Shown piece after piece: positions 25,931 to 34,271 of a stretch of DNA of 60,623 bases. Numbering within the stretch: position 1 is the stretch's first letter; every line of letters starts with the position of its first letter. The position numbers and the translations under genes are program-made. Source of the stretch: JBEHYA01 sp048498415 (GTDB lineage Bacteria; Pseudomonadota; Alphaproteobacteria; UBA9219; RGZA01); the NCBI GenBank assembly GCA_048498415.1, contig JBEHYA010000001.1, forward strand, positions 1 through 60,623. The letters run 5' to 3'. The notes under the pieces are model-generated. The model was not told where the DNA came from. It searched no databases and worked only from the letters and a program-made list of their open reading frames with translations.

Positions 25931-25965
25931 AAATAAAAAACCCGCCGGTTAGAGCCGGCGGGTTT
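25931..25965 (-). terminator. Terminator for the minus-strand small gene
   Basis: CCCGCCGG/CCGGCGGG stem. Read on the minus strand, it is followed by a T-run (A-run at 25931-25940 on the plus strand). Confidence 0.85.
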
Positions 25966-25997
25966 GAAGTTCGCTTAACGGAGCAACAGAAGAAAAA

Positions 25998-26225
25998 TCA
26001 GATATAGCTTTCAGCGGGCAAACGGCGACGGCGGCCGCGGCGCGGCACCATGCCAAAGTTTTCGCTGCCATCGCGGTTCAGGCCCGCCATGGTCGAGAGT
26101 TCGCATAACGCGCGCTGCAAATTGACCTTATCACGCAGGTCATCGCGGTCATGGACCGCCATGCAGCTAAGCTTGTTTTCGATGAGATCCATCATCGCAG
26201 TAATAGAAGACGTAGAGAGGGACAT
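25998..26225 (-). CDS. Small hypothetical protein
   Basis: A 75-residue protein of unknown function. The first 40 residues look helical and amphipathic (SSITAMMDLIENKLSCMAV), and the C-terminus carries a very basic patch (PRRGRRRRLP). The start at 26225 has GGGGAAAGG seven bases upstream; an upstream TTG in frame is less likely. The gene has its own terminator and is divergent from the chemotaxis operon, so it may be regulated from the same intergenic region. The basic tail would suit nucleic-acid or membrane binding, but that is inference. Confidence 0.65.
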   Translation of the reverse strand: MSLSTSSITAMMDLIENKLSCMAVHDRDDLRDKVNLQRALCELSTMAGLNRDGSENFGMVPRRGRRRRLPAESYI

Positions 26226-26376
26226 GGCCGCACCTTTCCCCAAAAGAATTCGTTCGATGCTTCCGTTATCGCAAATAAGGGTAAAAAATAGGCTAAGTTT
26301 GAAATAATTTATCGTAAAAAAGCATTGTATTTCATATGGTTAAATTTCCGCTAATGGAATATTTGCATGACTGCAT

Positions 26377-26475
26377 GCCGCGATTTTTGGGGATAATTCG
26401 GCCCCGTTTTTAACCGCGTTCTTGATGCGCGCGCGGAACATTCATCGCCTTCAAAACAAAAGAAAAAATCGCGGC
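26377..26475 (+). ncRNA. Candidate structured RNA upstream of the chemotaxis operon
   Basis: A 12-base perfect long-range stem (GCCGCGATTTTT at 26377-26388 with AAAAATCGCGGC at 26464-26475) encloses a GGGG/CCCC hairpin and a CCGCG/CGCGG hairpin, giving a closed multibranch fold. It lies in a 375-base gap without a gene, about 125 bases before the first chemotaxis gene. No known RNA family was recognised, and transcription is unproven. Confidence 0.35.
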
Positions 26476-26530
26476 GAAGCGTAACGGAAAGTGAGCGCTA
26501 CGGGGCGTTATGTGTTAAGTTTTTGGTAGC

Positions 26531-26547
26531 ACCTCGCATGATACGAG
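26531..26547 (+). promoter_or_regulatory. Short hairpin before the STAS gene
   Basis: CCTCG and CGAGG flank a 7-base loop, about 54 bases upstream of the chemotaxis operon's first ATG. It could be an operator or leader hairpin. The rest of 26226-26600 shows nothing else I can name apart from the structured candidate at 26377-26475. Confidence 0.3.
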
Positions 26548-26600
26548 GTAAGAAAGCGCTAACCGTCTTCTTTGCTCATCCGTTAAAGCCTGTTTACCAT

Positions 26601-26873
26601 ATGATCACGCTCCCCGCCGATTTTGATGCCATGGCCGCCATCCAGTTCTACGATGTCGCGCGCGGCGAAGATTTATCCCAGGATTTGCGCCTCAATGCCG
26701 AAGGCGTCGCCAAAATCGGCACGCTTGGCGTGCAAACGCTGCTCTCTTTGGAAAAAACGCTGCAGCAGCAGGGCAAGGCGCTGCATGTCGATAACGCCAG
26801 CAAGGAATTCAAGGACGTATTGGAAGAACTTGGTTTGGGCGATGCCCTGAAGCGCTGGGGCGCCGCATCATGA
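26601..26873 (+). CDS. STAS-domain protein of the chemotaxis operon
   Basis: A 90-residue protein whose centre (LRLNAEGVAKIGTLGVQTLLSLEKTLQQQGK) matches the beta-alpha pattern of STAS domains. In STAS domains a serine at the start of the central helix is often phosphorylated; here that position appears to be T or G, so it may not be switched that way. It starts the cheY-cheA-cheW-cheB operon and overlaps cheY by 4 bases. Comparable STAS genes lead other alphaproteobacterial che operons. The start was chosen to fit the domain; the ribosome binding site is weak. Confidence 0.75.
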   Translation: MITLPADFDAMAAIQFYDVARGEDLSQDLRLNAEGVAKIGTLGVQTLLSLEKTLQQQGKALHVDNASKEFKDVLEELGLGDALKRWGAAS

Positions 26874-27235
26874 GTCGGGTGGTGATGACGGTCGACGACA
26901 GCAAAACCATGCGGGAAATGGTCGCCTTTACGCTGAAACAGGCGGGTTTTGAAGTGAAGCAGGCGGAACACGGGCAGGATGCCCTGAACGTATTGGGGAA
27001 CGATAAGGTGGATTGCATCGTCACCGACCTCAACATGCCCGTGATGGATGGCTTGCAGCTCATCCGCGAGCTTCGCGTGCATGCCGTGCACAAGGCCACG
27101 CCCATCATTATGCTCACGACCGAAAGTGACGAGAACAAAAAACGCGAAGGCCGCGAAGCCGGCGCGACCGGCTGGCTGGTCAAACCGTTCAATCCGGAAA
27201 AACTCATCAACACCATCAACAAGGTTACCGTATAG
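26870..27235 (+). CDS. cheY: Chemotaxis response regulator CheY
   Basis: A 121-residue stand-alone receiver domain. Phospho-acceptor D53 is in CIVTDLNMPVMDG, the acidic pair D9/D10 in MTVDDSKTMR, the switch threonine in MLTTES, and the conserved lysine in WLVKPFN. Phosphorylated by CheA, it would diffuse to the motor switch or act as a phosphate sink. It overlaps the STAS gene by 4 bases and precedes cheA by 9 bases. Confidence 0.93.
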   Translation: MSRVVMTVDDSKTMREMVAFTLKQAGFEVKQAEHGQDALNVLGNDKVDCIVTDLNMPVMDGLQLIRELRVHAVHKATPIIMLTTESDENKKREGREAGATGWLVKPFNPEKLINTINKVTV

Positions 27236-27244
27236 GCGCTGCCC

Positions 27245-29449
27245 ATGGGACAGATGGACGAATTCAAAGGCCTGTTTTTCGAAGAGTCGAACGACCTTTT
27301 AACGCAGGCCGAAGAAAGCCTGATGGATCTTTCGCCCGAAGACCCCAGCCCGGATACGCTGGGCGCGATTTTCCGCGCCGTGCATTCCATCAAAGGCGGC
27401 GCCGGCGCGTTCGGCTTTGAACGCCTGGTGAAATTCACCCATAGTTTTGAAACGGTGCTCGATGCGCTTCGCAGCGGCAAGATCGGCTTGGATAAATCCA
27501 AGCACGAACTGCTGATGAAAGGCTTCGATCTTGTGTCGGATTTAGTGCGCGAAGCCAAGGGCGACGTGCAACTGGCCGCCGACCGTGAAGCGCCGATTTT
27601 GCATGGCCTTGGCGAATGGTACCCGCAATTGCACGGTGTCGGCGGCGCCCCCAAGGTGCTTAAACCCGCCGCGGCTCCCGCGCCGGCCCCTGCGGCCCCT
27701 GCGCCCGTTGCAGCGGCACCAGCAGCAGCCCCCGCGGCGCCTGCCGCACCCGCCAGCAAAGCCAAGCGCTGGATGATTTTCTTCAAGCCCTATAATTCCC
27801 TGTACGTGAAGGCGAACGAGCCGCTGCTGCTGTTGCGGCAAGTGCAAAAGATGGGCACATCCAAACTGCTCTGCACCATCGACCACGTGCCCACGTTAGA
27901 TAGCTTCGATCCTGAAGAAGCGTATTTAAACTGGACGGTGGAAATCGAGACCGAGCGTTCGGAAAAAGAACTCGCCGAAGTATTCGAATTTGTGGAAGGC
28001 GACTGCGATCTCATCATCGGCCCGATGGATGGTTTCCTTGATGCGCCGCCCGAAGAGTCTGCCGATATGCCCGGCATCGCAGTGGAACAGCCGGCTGCTG
28101 CCCCCGTTGAAGCCGCACCGGTGGAAGCCGCGCCCGTTGCCGCTGCACCCGCCACCGAGCATCACGATGAACACGCCGCCGCGCCCAAAGTGCCCGCGGC
28201 GGGTAAAGCCGGCGCAGAGAAAGAAGAAAAAGTCGCCGCCGTTACATCCATCCGCGTCGATCTCGATAAGATTGATAAGCTCGTCAACATGGTGGGCGAA
28301 ATCGTTATTACCCAAGCCATGGTGCAGCAGCAGCTCTCCGAGCTCGAGCTTGATAAGCCGGAACTTTTGCAGGGCCTGGAAGCCATGCAGCAGCACACGC
28401 GCGAACTTCAGGACAGCGTCATGAGCGTGCGCGCGCAACCCGTCAAATCAGTGTTCCAGCGCATGCCGCGTCTGGTGCGCGAACTGGCCAGCCAGCTGAA
28501 TAAAGAAATCAAGCTGGTGACGCTGGGCGAAAACACCGAAGTCGATAAAACGGTTATTGAGCAATTAAGCGATCCGCTCACCCACATGATCCGCAATTCC
28601 GTCGACCACGGCATTGAAATGCCGGAAAAGCGCGTCGCCAACGGCAAGCCATCGGAAGGCACGATTACGTTATCTGCCGAACACCGTTCGGGCCGCATTC
28701 AAATCGAAATCGTCGACGATGGCGGCGGCATCAACCGCGAAAAAGTCAAAGCCAAGTGCATCGAAAAAGGCCTGATCAGCCCGGATGCGCAGCTCACCGA
28801 TGAAGAAATCGACAACTTCATCTTCCTGCCCGGTTTCTCCACGGCCGACAAAGTCTCCAACGTCTCGGGCCGCGGCGTCGGCATGGACGTGGTGAAGAAG
28901 AACATTCAGGCGCTGGGCGGCCGCGTGCATGTGGTCAACAACCCCGGCAAGGGCTCGCGCTTCATTCTCTCGCTCCCCCTCACGCTGGCCGTGCTGGATG
29001 GCATGGTGGTCTCGGTGGGCGCGGAGCGGTATGTGCTTCCCTTGGGCAGCATCATCGAACTGCTGCGGCCCACGCCCGACATGATCTCCAAGCTGGTGAG
29101 CCACGGCGATCTCATCCACATACGCGGCGAATATATTCGCCTTCTCCATCTGCACAGCATCTTCAATATCAAGAACGCCATCACCAATCCGGAAGATGCG
29201 CTGATCGTGCTGGTGGAAGTGGAAGGCGGCAATAAAATCGGCATTGTGGTCGATGAAGTGCTGGGCCAGCAGCAGGTGGTCATCAAGAGCCTGGAAGCCA
29301 GCTACAAGAATATTGAAGGCGTCTCGGCGGCCACCATTCTGGGCGACGGGCGCGTGGCGCTCATTCTCGATGTGATTGGCCTGCGCCAGATCCTGCTCGA
29401 TTCCGCTGTTCTCAAAGATCCTGTTAAAAACGAAGAAAACGCAGCCTAA
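27245..29449 (+). CDS. cheA: Chemotaxis histidine kinase CheA
   Basis: A 734-residue kinase. Domain order is: HPt with phospho-histidine H47 (AVHSIKGGAGAFGF); a proline/alanine-rich linker near 140-175; a globular segment at about 177-262 (from KRWMIFFKPYNSLYVKANEP), found in many alphaproteobacterial CheA proteins; a second alanine/proline linker; a dimerisation domain (IDKLVNMVGEIVITQAMV); an HATPase with HMIRNSVDHGIE and GRGVGMDVV; and a C-terminal CheW-like domain. It phosphorylates CheY and CheB in response to receptors. ATG 27254 is an alternative start three codons on. cheW follows after 12 bases. Confidence 0.95.
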   Translation: MGQMDEFKGLFFEESNDLLTQAEESLMDLSPEDPSPDTLGAIFRAVHSIKGGAGAFGFERLVKFTHSFETVLDALRSGKIGLDKSKHELLMKGFDLVSDLVREAKGDVQLAADREAPILHGLGEWYPQLHGVGGAPKVLKPAAAPAPAPAAPAPVAAAPAAAPAAPAAPASKAKRWMIFFKPYNSLYVKANEPLLLLRQVQKMGTSKLLCTIDHVPTLDSFDPEEAYLNWTVEIETERSEKELAEVFEFVEGDCDLIIGPMDGFLDAPPEESADMPGIAVEQPAAAPVEAAPVEAAPVAAAPATEHHDEHAAAPKVPAAGKAGAEKEEKVAAVTSIRVDLDKIDKLVNMVGEIVITQAMVQQQLSELELDKPELLQGLEAMQQHTRELQDSVMSVRAQPVKSVFQRMPRLVRELASQLNKEIKLVTLGENTEVDKTVIEQLSDPLTHMIRNSVDHGIEMPEKRVANGKPSEGTITLSAEHRSGRIQIEIVDDGGGINREKVKAKCIEKGLISPDAQLTDEEIDNFIFLPGFSTADKVSNVSGRGVGMDVVKKNIQALGGRVHVVNNPGKGSRFILSLPLTLAVLDGMVVSVGAERYVLPLGSIIELLRPTPDMISKLVSHGDLIHIRGEYIRLLHLHSIFNIKNAITNPEDALIVLVEVEGGNKIGIVVDEVLGQQQVVIKSLEASYKNIEGVSAATILGDGRVALILDVIGLRQILLDSAVLKDPVKNEENAA

Positions 29450-29461
29450 CGGAGAAACCCC

Positions 29462-29974
29462 ATGGCTAATCCCCCCGCAGTCACTGGCGCTAAAGGCGAG
29501 GAAGTCTCCTCGAACACCATCCAGTTCATTGCCTTCAAGATCGGCAAGGAAGAATACGGCGTCGACATCATGGCCGTGCGCGAAATTAAGGGCTGGATTC
29601 CGGCCACGCGCCTTCCCAACGCGCCGCATTATGTGCGGGGCGTCATCAACCTGCGCGGCCTCATGGTGCCCATCTTTGACCTTCGCGCCCGTTTTGGCGG
29701 CGGCGAGACCGAGATCACGCGCACCCATGTGGTCATCATGATCAAGGTGGAAGAACGCGTGTTCGGCGTGCTGGTCGATGCGGTTTCCGACATCCTCACG
29801 GTGGAAGAAAGCGCCATCAAGCCCGCCCCGGAAATGGACCGCGCGGTCGATTCCGGATATTTACGCGGCCTTGTCACCATTAAAGACCGTATGGTGGCGC
29901 TGCTGACATTAGACCGCCTTTTCTCGGTCACGGAAGTGGACGAAGAAGATATCAAGGCCATCGCGGCGCATTAA
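29462..29974 (+). CDS. cheW: Chemotaxis coupling protein CheW
   Basis: A 170-residue adaptor linking chemoreceptors to CheA. It matches the CheW fold: FKIGKEEYGVDIMAVREI near residues 24-41, PHYVRGVINLRGLMVPIFDL near 56-75, VLVDAVSDIL near 102 and GLVTIKDRMVALL near 139. It has an extra 20-residue disordered N-terminus. The ribosome binding site ACGGAG precedes the ATG. It lies between cheA and cheB. Confidence 0.95.
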   Translation: MANPPAVTGAKGEEVSSNTIQFIAFKIGKEEYGVDIMAVREIKGWIPATRLPNAPHYVRGVINLRGLMVPIFDLRARFGGGETEITRTHVVIMIKVEERVFGVLVDAVSDILTVEESAIKPAPEMDRAVDSGYLRGLVTIKDRMVALLTLDRLFSVTEVDEEDIKAIAAH

Positions 29975-30017
29975 TCCCGTATTGCCTTGGCATGCGGTTT
30001 AGCGTTACTTAAGCGGT

Positions 30018-31076
30018 ATGGTTGATTCGAAGAAGATTTCCGTGATGGTGGTGGATGACTCGGTCGTCATGCGCCAGATGCTCACTGCCATTCTGCAGGA
30101 AGACCCCACTATTCAGGTCATCGCCCAGGCGCCCGATCCCTTGGTCGCCAAGGAACTTCTCAAACAGCATTCGCCCGATGTGATCACGCTGGACGTGGAA
30201 ATGCCGCATATGAGCGGCCTGGAATTTCTTGAAAAAATCATGACCCTCAAGCCCACGCCCGTGGTTATGATTTCCTCGCTCACCATCCGCGGCGCGGAAG
30301 CCACCCTGCATGCGCTTGAACTGGGCGCCGTGGAATATGTGGCCAAACCCACGGCTGATTTACAGAACAACCTGCCGGTACTCGCCGAAGAAATCCGCCG
30401 CAAGGTGCATGTGGCGGCGCGTGCGCGCGTGCGCCCCTTGTTCCGCAAACAGCACCCGCAGGCTGCCGCCAAAATGGCGAACACCGCCATGCGCGCGGGC
30501 GAGAAAATCATTGCCATTGGCTCATCCACGGGCGGCGTGGAAGCGGTCACGCAAATTCTCACGAATTTACCCGCCGACTGCCCGCCAATTCTAATCACGC
30601 AGCATATGCCGGCCACCTTCACCACGTCCTTCGCGCAGCGCCTGAATTCGCTCTGTGCGCTCACGGTGAAGGAGGCGGAGCAGGGCGACCGCATCGTGCC
30701 GGGGCACGTCTATATTGCGCCCGGCAATTTCCATCTGGAACTCGCGCGCCAGGGGTCGGATTACATCTGCAAAATTCATCAGGAGCCGGCGGTATCCGGC
30801 CACCGCCCGTCGGTGGATGTGTTGTTTAAATCGGTTGCCGTGGTGGCGGGCCGTCAGGCGGTTGGCTGCATTCTCACCGGCATGGGCCGCGACGGCGCAG
30901 ATGGCATGCTCGCCATGAAACGCGCTGGCGCCACCAACTACGGACAGGATGAAGCCACAAGCGTTGTGTACGGCATGCCCAAAGCCGCCTTCGATATCGG
31001 CGCCGTGGATAAGCAGTACCCGTTAAAGGAACTCGCCCCCCATATATTGGAAGCGGCCCGCTCCAAAGCGCTTTAA
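30018..31076 (+). CDS. cheB: Chemotaxis protein-glutamate methylesterase CheB
   Basis: A 352-residue two-domain protein that demethylates or deamidates chemoreceptors for adaptation. The receiver domain has phospho-acceptor D59 (VITLDVEMPHMSG) and lysine K110. The catalytic domain has the triad S170 (AIGSSTGGVEAV), H196 (ITQHMPATF) and D292 (GMGRDGADGM). The operon ends here, and the usual partner methyltransferase CheR is not in the window, nor is CheD. Confidence 0.96.
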   Translation: MVDSKKISVMVVDDSVVMRQMLTAILQEDPTIQVIAQAPDPLVAKELLKQHSPDVITLDVEMPHMSGLEFLEKIMTLKPTPVVMISSLTIRGAEATLHALELGAVEYVAKPTADLQNNLPVLAEEIRRKVHVAARARVRPLFRKQHPQAAAKMANTAMRAGEKIIAIGSSTGGVEAVTQILTNLPADCPPILITQHMPATFTTSFAQRLNSLCALTVKEAEQGDRIVPGHVYIAPGNFHLELARQGSDYICKIHQEPAVSGHRPSVDVLFKSVAVVAGRQAVGCILTGMGRDGADGMLAMKRAGATNYGQDEATSVVYGMPKAAFDIGAVDKQYPLKELAPHILEAARSKAL

Positions 31077-31165
31077 GCCCGGTTTTAACGGCTTTTGTGG
31101 CCTCCCATGCGCCCGGAAAAATCCGCTTTTTCAAACCGTTCCCATCTGTTATCTGTGATGCCAAC

Positions 31166-31257
31166 GGACGGGTGGCCGAGTGGCTGAAGGCGGCGGTTTG
31201 CTAAACCGTTATACGGGGAAACCTGTATCGGAGGTTCGAATCCTCTCTCGTCCGCCA
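31166..31257 (+). tRNA. tRNA-Ser (anticodon GCU)
   Basis: A 92-base class II tRNA with encoded CCA (31255-31257). The acceptor stem GGACGGG pairs with CTCGTCC, the anticodon loop reads TTGCTAA (GCT, decoding AGC/AGU), the TPsiC arm contains GGTTCGAATCC, and a long variable arm is present as expected for serine. A strong terminator follows immediately. Confidence 0.96.
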
Positions 31258-31259
31258 TT

Positions 31260-31290
31260 AAAAAAGGGCCCCTTTGCGGGCCCTTTTTTA
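31260..31290 (+). terminator. Terminator after tRNA-Ser
   Basis: An A-run, a GGGCCC/GGGCCC hairpin and a T-run beginning 3 bases after the tRNA CCA; symmetrical, so it could work on both strands. Confidence 0.9.
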
Positions 31291-31312
31291 ATGGCGGTTG
31301 GGCGGCGGTGGA

Positions 31313-31472
31313 CGAACCCTCTGGTTCGACAATTTTCCGGAGTGCGCCCTAGCGCACGACCAGAAAATTGCAACTTTGCGCAACGCCCTGGGCGTAGCAA
31401 AGTAATCCTCGCCATGCGCTTACATTTTCATTGACCCCGGCATGCAGCCGCACAGAATACCCTATGCCTTGC
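31313..31472. repeat. Four consecutive hairpins downstream of tRNA-Ser
   Basis: Perfect or near-perfect stems in series: CGAACC/GGTTCG; CAATTTTC/GAAAATTG enclosing GTGCG/CGCAC; ACTTTGC/GCAAAGT enclosing ACGCC/GGCGT; and CCCTATGC/GCATAGGG. They fill the 261-base gap between the tRNA and the exporter gene. An open frame running out of the tRNA across this DNA has no ribosome binding site and is not a gene. The block may be a palindromic repeat element or a structured RNA. Confidence 0.6.
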
Positions 31473-31518
31473 CACGCATAGGGGGCTGTTGGCATGAAAA
31501 TCAAAATTGTTCTGACAA

Positions 31519-32133
31519 ATGGCTGACTATTTCCTTCCCTTCCTCAAGGGCTTCCTGCTGATGGGCTCGGTGATTTTTGCCGTGGGCCCGCAGAACGCGA
31601 TGCTCATCCGGCAGGGGCTGCGGCGGGAACACCCGCTGCTGATCGCCGCTATTTTCACGCTGTGCGATTTTTTGCTCATCACCCTCGGCGTTGTTGGCGT
31701 GGGCCAGCATATCGCCAAGATCGTGTGGCTGCGGGCCATTATTATCTATGGCGGCGCGGCTTTTCTTTTCTGGTTTGCCGCCAGGGCGTTTTACGCGGCA
31801 TGGCGCGGCGGGCAGGATTTAAGCCAAACCCACATCGCTTCGCGCGGCACATTGATTGCCACGGCCTTGGCGGTCAGCCTTCTCAATCCCGGCGCGATCA
31901 TCGATACGGTTGTGATTATCGGCTCGGTCTCCAGTAAATATCCGCTGCAAAGCGCGGTTGCTTTCGGCCTTGGCGCGCAGGTTTTTTCACTTCTGTTTTT
32001 CTTTCTGCTTGCCGCGTTCACACGCCATTTTGCGCCGGTTCTAAATAACCCCACCGTATGGCGCATGATCGATGTTGGTGTGGGGCTGATTACAGTATGG
32101 ATCGGGTTGCATCTGTTGTTTCTTGAATTTTAG
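31519..32133 (+). CDS. LysE/ArgO family amino-acid exporter
   Basis: A 204-residue inner-membrane protein with about six hydrophobic helices. The family signature near the N-terminus reads FAVGPQNAMLIRQGLRREH. LysE/ArgO proteins export basic amino acids; other subgroups export different amino acids, so the substrate is not certain. The start is preceded by a hairpin with no evident ribosome binding site, so translation may be controlled or leaderless. It stands alone, ahead of a PLP-dependent sulfur-amino-acid enzyme on the same strand. Confidence 0.87.
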   Translation: MADYFLPFLKGFLLMGSVIFAVGPQNAMLIRQGLRREHPLLIAAIFTLCDFLLITLGVVGVGQHIAKIVWLRAIIIYGGAAFLFWFAARAFYAAWRGGQDLSQTHIASRGTLIATALAVSLLNPGAIIDTVVIIGSVSSKYPLQSAVAFGLGAQVFSLLFFFLLAAFTRHFAPVLNNPTVWRMIDVGVGLITVWIGLHLLFLEF

Positions 32134-32286
32134 AGGGGAACCAAGGATTTCCGGGCAAAGGCTGTAATCGCCGATCGTAAGATTAACTAAGCTTACCAGC
32201 AGAAAAATTGTAATTCCTCCCGGCCTGTCGTAGCCTTTGTGCAGACAAGCATTTTTTAAATCGCATTTCACCGCCGGAGAATTTTT

Positions 32287-33489
32287 ATGGCCGATCCTTT
32301 ATCCATCAAAGTTGCGCCCGAACTGGGCCTGCTCAGCGAAGCGATTGAAGTTTTTCAAACGGCGCGGCCATCGTATTACCGCGGCGGCGGCGATTCCGTG
32401 ACGCGTGCGCTGGAAGCGGCGCTTACCCAGTATATCGGCGGCACGCATTGTGTGGTCATGCCCTCCGGCCAGGCGGCGAATGCCTGTACGCTCAGCGCGC
32501 TGATGCCGCCCGGCGGGCGCGGGCATGCGTTTGTCTCCAGCCGTTTGTTCGGCACCACGGGCGTATTGGTCAAGCAGGCGTTTCAGCAGGCGGGCTATGA
32601 AATCACGCATTTCGATCCCGGCAGCGTTGCAAATCTTCGCGTGCGCCCTGATACCAAAGTTATTTTCACCGAAACCTCCAGCAACCCGGAAGGCGTGGTG
32701 GCCGATCTCGATCCGCTTTCAAAGCTGGCCCGTGCGCATAATATTCCGCTGGTGGTCGATCACACGCTCACCGCCGGCTTTGCAGGCTTCGATCCCTTTG
32801 AATATGCCGATGTCGCTACCGTCTCGCTCACCAAGCAGGCGGGCGGCGGTTTGAACCGCGCGGCGGGTGGCGTGATTTTGCTGAACGACCGCTTTGACTG
32901 GGACGCGCAGGCGGAGAAATTCGAAATATTTAACCGCTATTATCTCAATGGCGGTAAAGTTGTGCTGCCGCAGCAGCCGTTCGGTGCAGTGCTGCGCAAA
33001 ATCGCGACATGGCAAGGTACATGCGTATCGCCGATGCACGTAGCGGAAGAAATCATCGCGGAATTACCCGGGCTGCAGGATCGCGTGACCGCCATGCGCA
33101 ACAACGCCAGAGAATTGGCGATGCGTTTGATGCAACATCCTGGTGTGGACCAGGTGCGTCTGGCCGGTACTGACTCTGCGGCCAATTCGATGCGCGCTTG
33201 GAAGTATTTTGCCGGCAGCGGCTTCGTGCTTTTCCTTGATATCAAATATGCCGAAAGCCAGTTGCCGCGTTTCATTGAAAAAATCCAGCGCGATGGAGTG
33301 GTCAGTCATTCCGTGCAGCTCGGCCAGCGGCAAACCGCCGTGGTCGTGCCGGGCCATACTACCAACCGGCAGGCCAGCCTTGAAGATCTGGCCGCCCGTG
33401 GCATGAACAAAACCAGCATCCGCGTCTCGGTGGGTGTGGAACGCCCCGATGTGATCTGGCCGCATTTCGAAGAAGCGTTAAAGCTTTAA
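32287..33489 (+). CDS. Trans-sulfuration family PLP-dependent enzyme
   Basis: A 400-residue Cys/Met-metabolism fold-type I enzyme (cystathionine gamma-synthase, gamma-lyase or O-acyl-homoserine sulfhydrylase family). Family features are YYRGGGDSVTRALEAAL near the start, the phosphate-binding MPSGQAANACTLSAL, the aspartate in VVDHTLTAGF, the PLP lysine in TVSLTKQAGGG near residue 183, and the C-terminal IRVSVGVERPDVIW. The active-site neighbourhood departs from the usual TKY.GGH pattern, so the reaction is uncertain. GGAG lies 9 bases before the ATG. The 153-base leader was checked for a SAM-II riboswitch without a convincing match. Confidence 0.83.
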   Translation: MADPLSIKVAPELGLLSEAIEVFQTARPSYYRGGGDSVTRALEAALTQYIGGTHCVVMPSGQAANACTLSALMPPGGRGHAFVSSRLFGTTGVLVKQAFQQAGYEITHFDPGSVANLRVRPDTKVIFTETSSNPEGVVADLDPLSKLARAHNIPLVVDHTLTAGFAGFDPFEYADVATVSLTKQAGGGLNRAAGGVILLNDRFDWDAQAEKFEIFNRYYLNGGKVVLPQQPFGAVLRKIATWQGTCVSPMHVAEEIIAELPGLQDRVTAMRNNARELAMRLMQHPGVDQVRLAGTDSAANSMRAWKYFAGSGFVLFLDIKYAESQLPRFIEKIQRDGVVSHSVQLGQRQTAVVVPGHTTNRQASLEDLAARGMNKTSIRVSVGVERPDVIWPHFEEALKL

Positions 33490-34133
33490 AGCCGGTACTG
33501 CCTGATTTTGTCGGCCGCTACTTCCACCGCATCACGCTGGCGCAAACGCTTGGCCTGGCCCGCGCTGATAAGCGGATAATGCCGGCCGGCATCCAAAGTT
33601 GCCGCCATATCCCAGCAGTGATCGGCATTCGTGACCCATTCCTTCGCCTCATAATCCGATAAATCGAACGGGGCGGAATAGGCGCGTAAGGTTTTTTTGG
33701 CGCCCGTCACATATTCATGAAAATACGACATCACGAGTTCACGCACGCTTGTGTAAACCGGGTCACGCCAGCGCAGCCAGATGTGATTGCTTTTCGAAAT
33801 CGCGCCCCAGTAGCGGCCCTCACGGAACGGCGCGATGACATGGTCGGCATCATCCTGTGTGGCCTGCAGATCAATCAGCAGCGGCCTGGCGCCGTTCATC
33901 CATAGCGCACAGGCCGCAATGAAGGCGGCTTCAATGCAATGCGCCTTTTTGCGTTTCAAGGCGGTGGCCACGGAATAACAGGTATCCCCCTGCGGCTCCA
34001 GGTTTGCCGGGAGCGCGGTAATAAAATCCTGAATTGTGGCGGGCGTATCGAGCTTTGCCAGCAACGTCGCGTGGTTTTCCGATAAGCCAAGCTGGCGGGC
34101 AAACGCGATGCGGGCGGAAAGGCTGCGGGGCAT
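33486..34133 (-). CDS. Transglutaminase-like hypothetical protein
   Basis: A 215-residue protein with a transglutaminase-like core: a cysteine in KKAHCIEAAFIAA near residue 85, followed by a histidine in DADHVIAPFREG near 117 and acidic candidates around both. This Cys-His arrangement is typical of the papain-like transglutaminase superfamily, whose bacterial members include proteases and cross-linking enzymes. No signal peptide is seen, so it is probably cytosolic. Its 3' end overlaps the preceding convergent gene by 4 bases. Function is otherwise unknown. Confidence 0.72.
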   Translation of the reverse strand: MPRSLSARIAFARQLGLSENHATLLAKLDTPATIQDFITALPANLEPQGDTCYSVATALKRKKAHCIEAAFIAACALWMNGARPLLIDLQATQDDADHVIAPFREGRYWGAISKSNHIWLRWRDPVYTSVRELVMSYFHEYVTGAKKTLRAYSAPFDLSDYEAKEWVTNADHCWDMAATLDAGRHYPLISAGQAKRLRQRDAVEVAADKIRQYRL

Positions 34134-34271
34134 TTTTTAAATCTAGCCGCATGCCATGGCAGACGCCACGAATATTAATCCCTGCATTCACGCCAAAAAA
34201 TTCGCCATGTTGATAAAGATGGCCAATCAATTATAAATCAAGGGAACACCGGCATTGATCAAGAGAACATA

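Noticed and set aside
31180..31434. An open frame that begins in tRNA-Ser and continues downstream
   Set aside because: It has no ribosome binding site, overlaps the tRNA and terminator, and consists largely of palindromic sequence; it is not supported as a gene.
32134..32286. SAM-II riboswitch before the trans-sulfuration-type gene
   Set aside because: The gene type made this plausible, but the leader shows no convincing match to the conserved pseudoknot.
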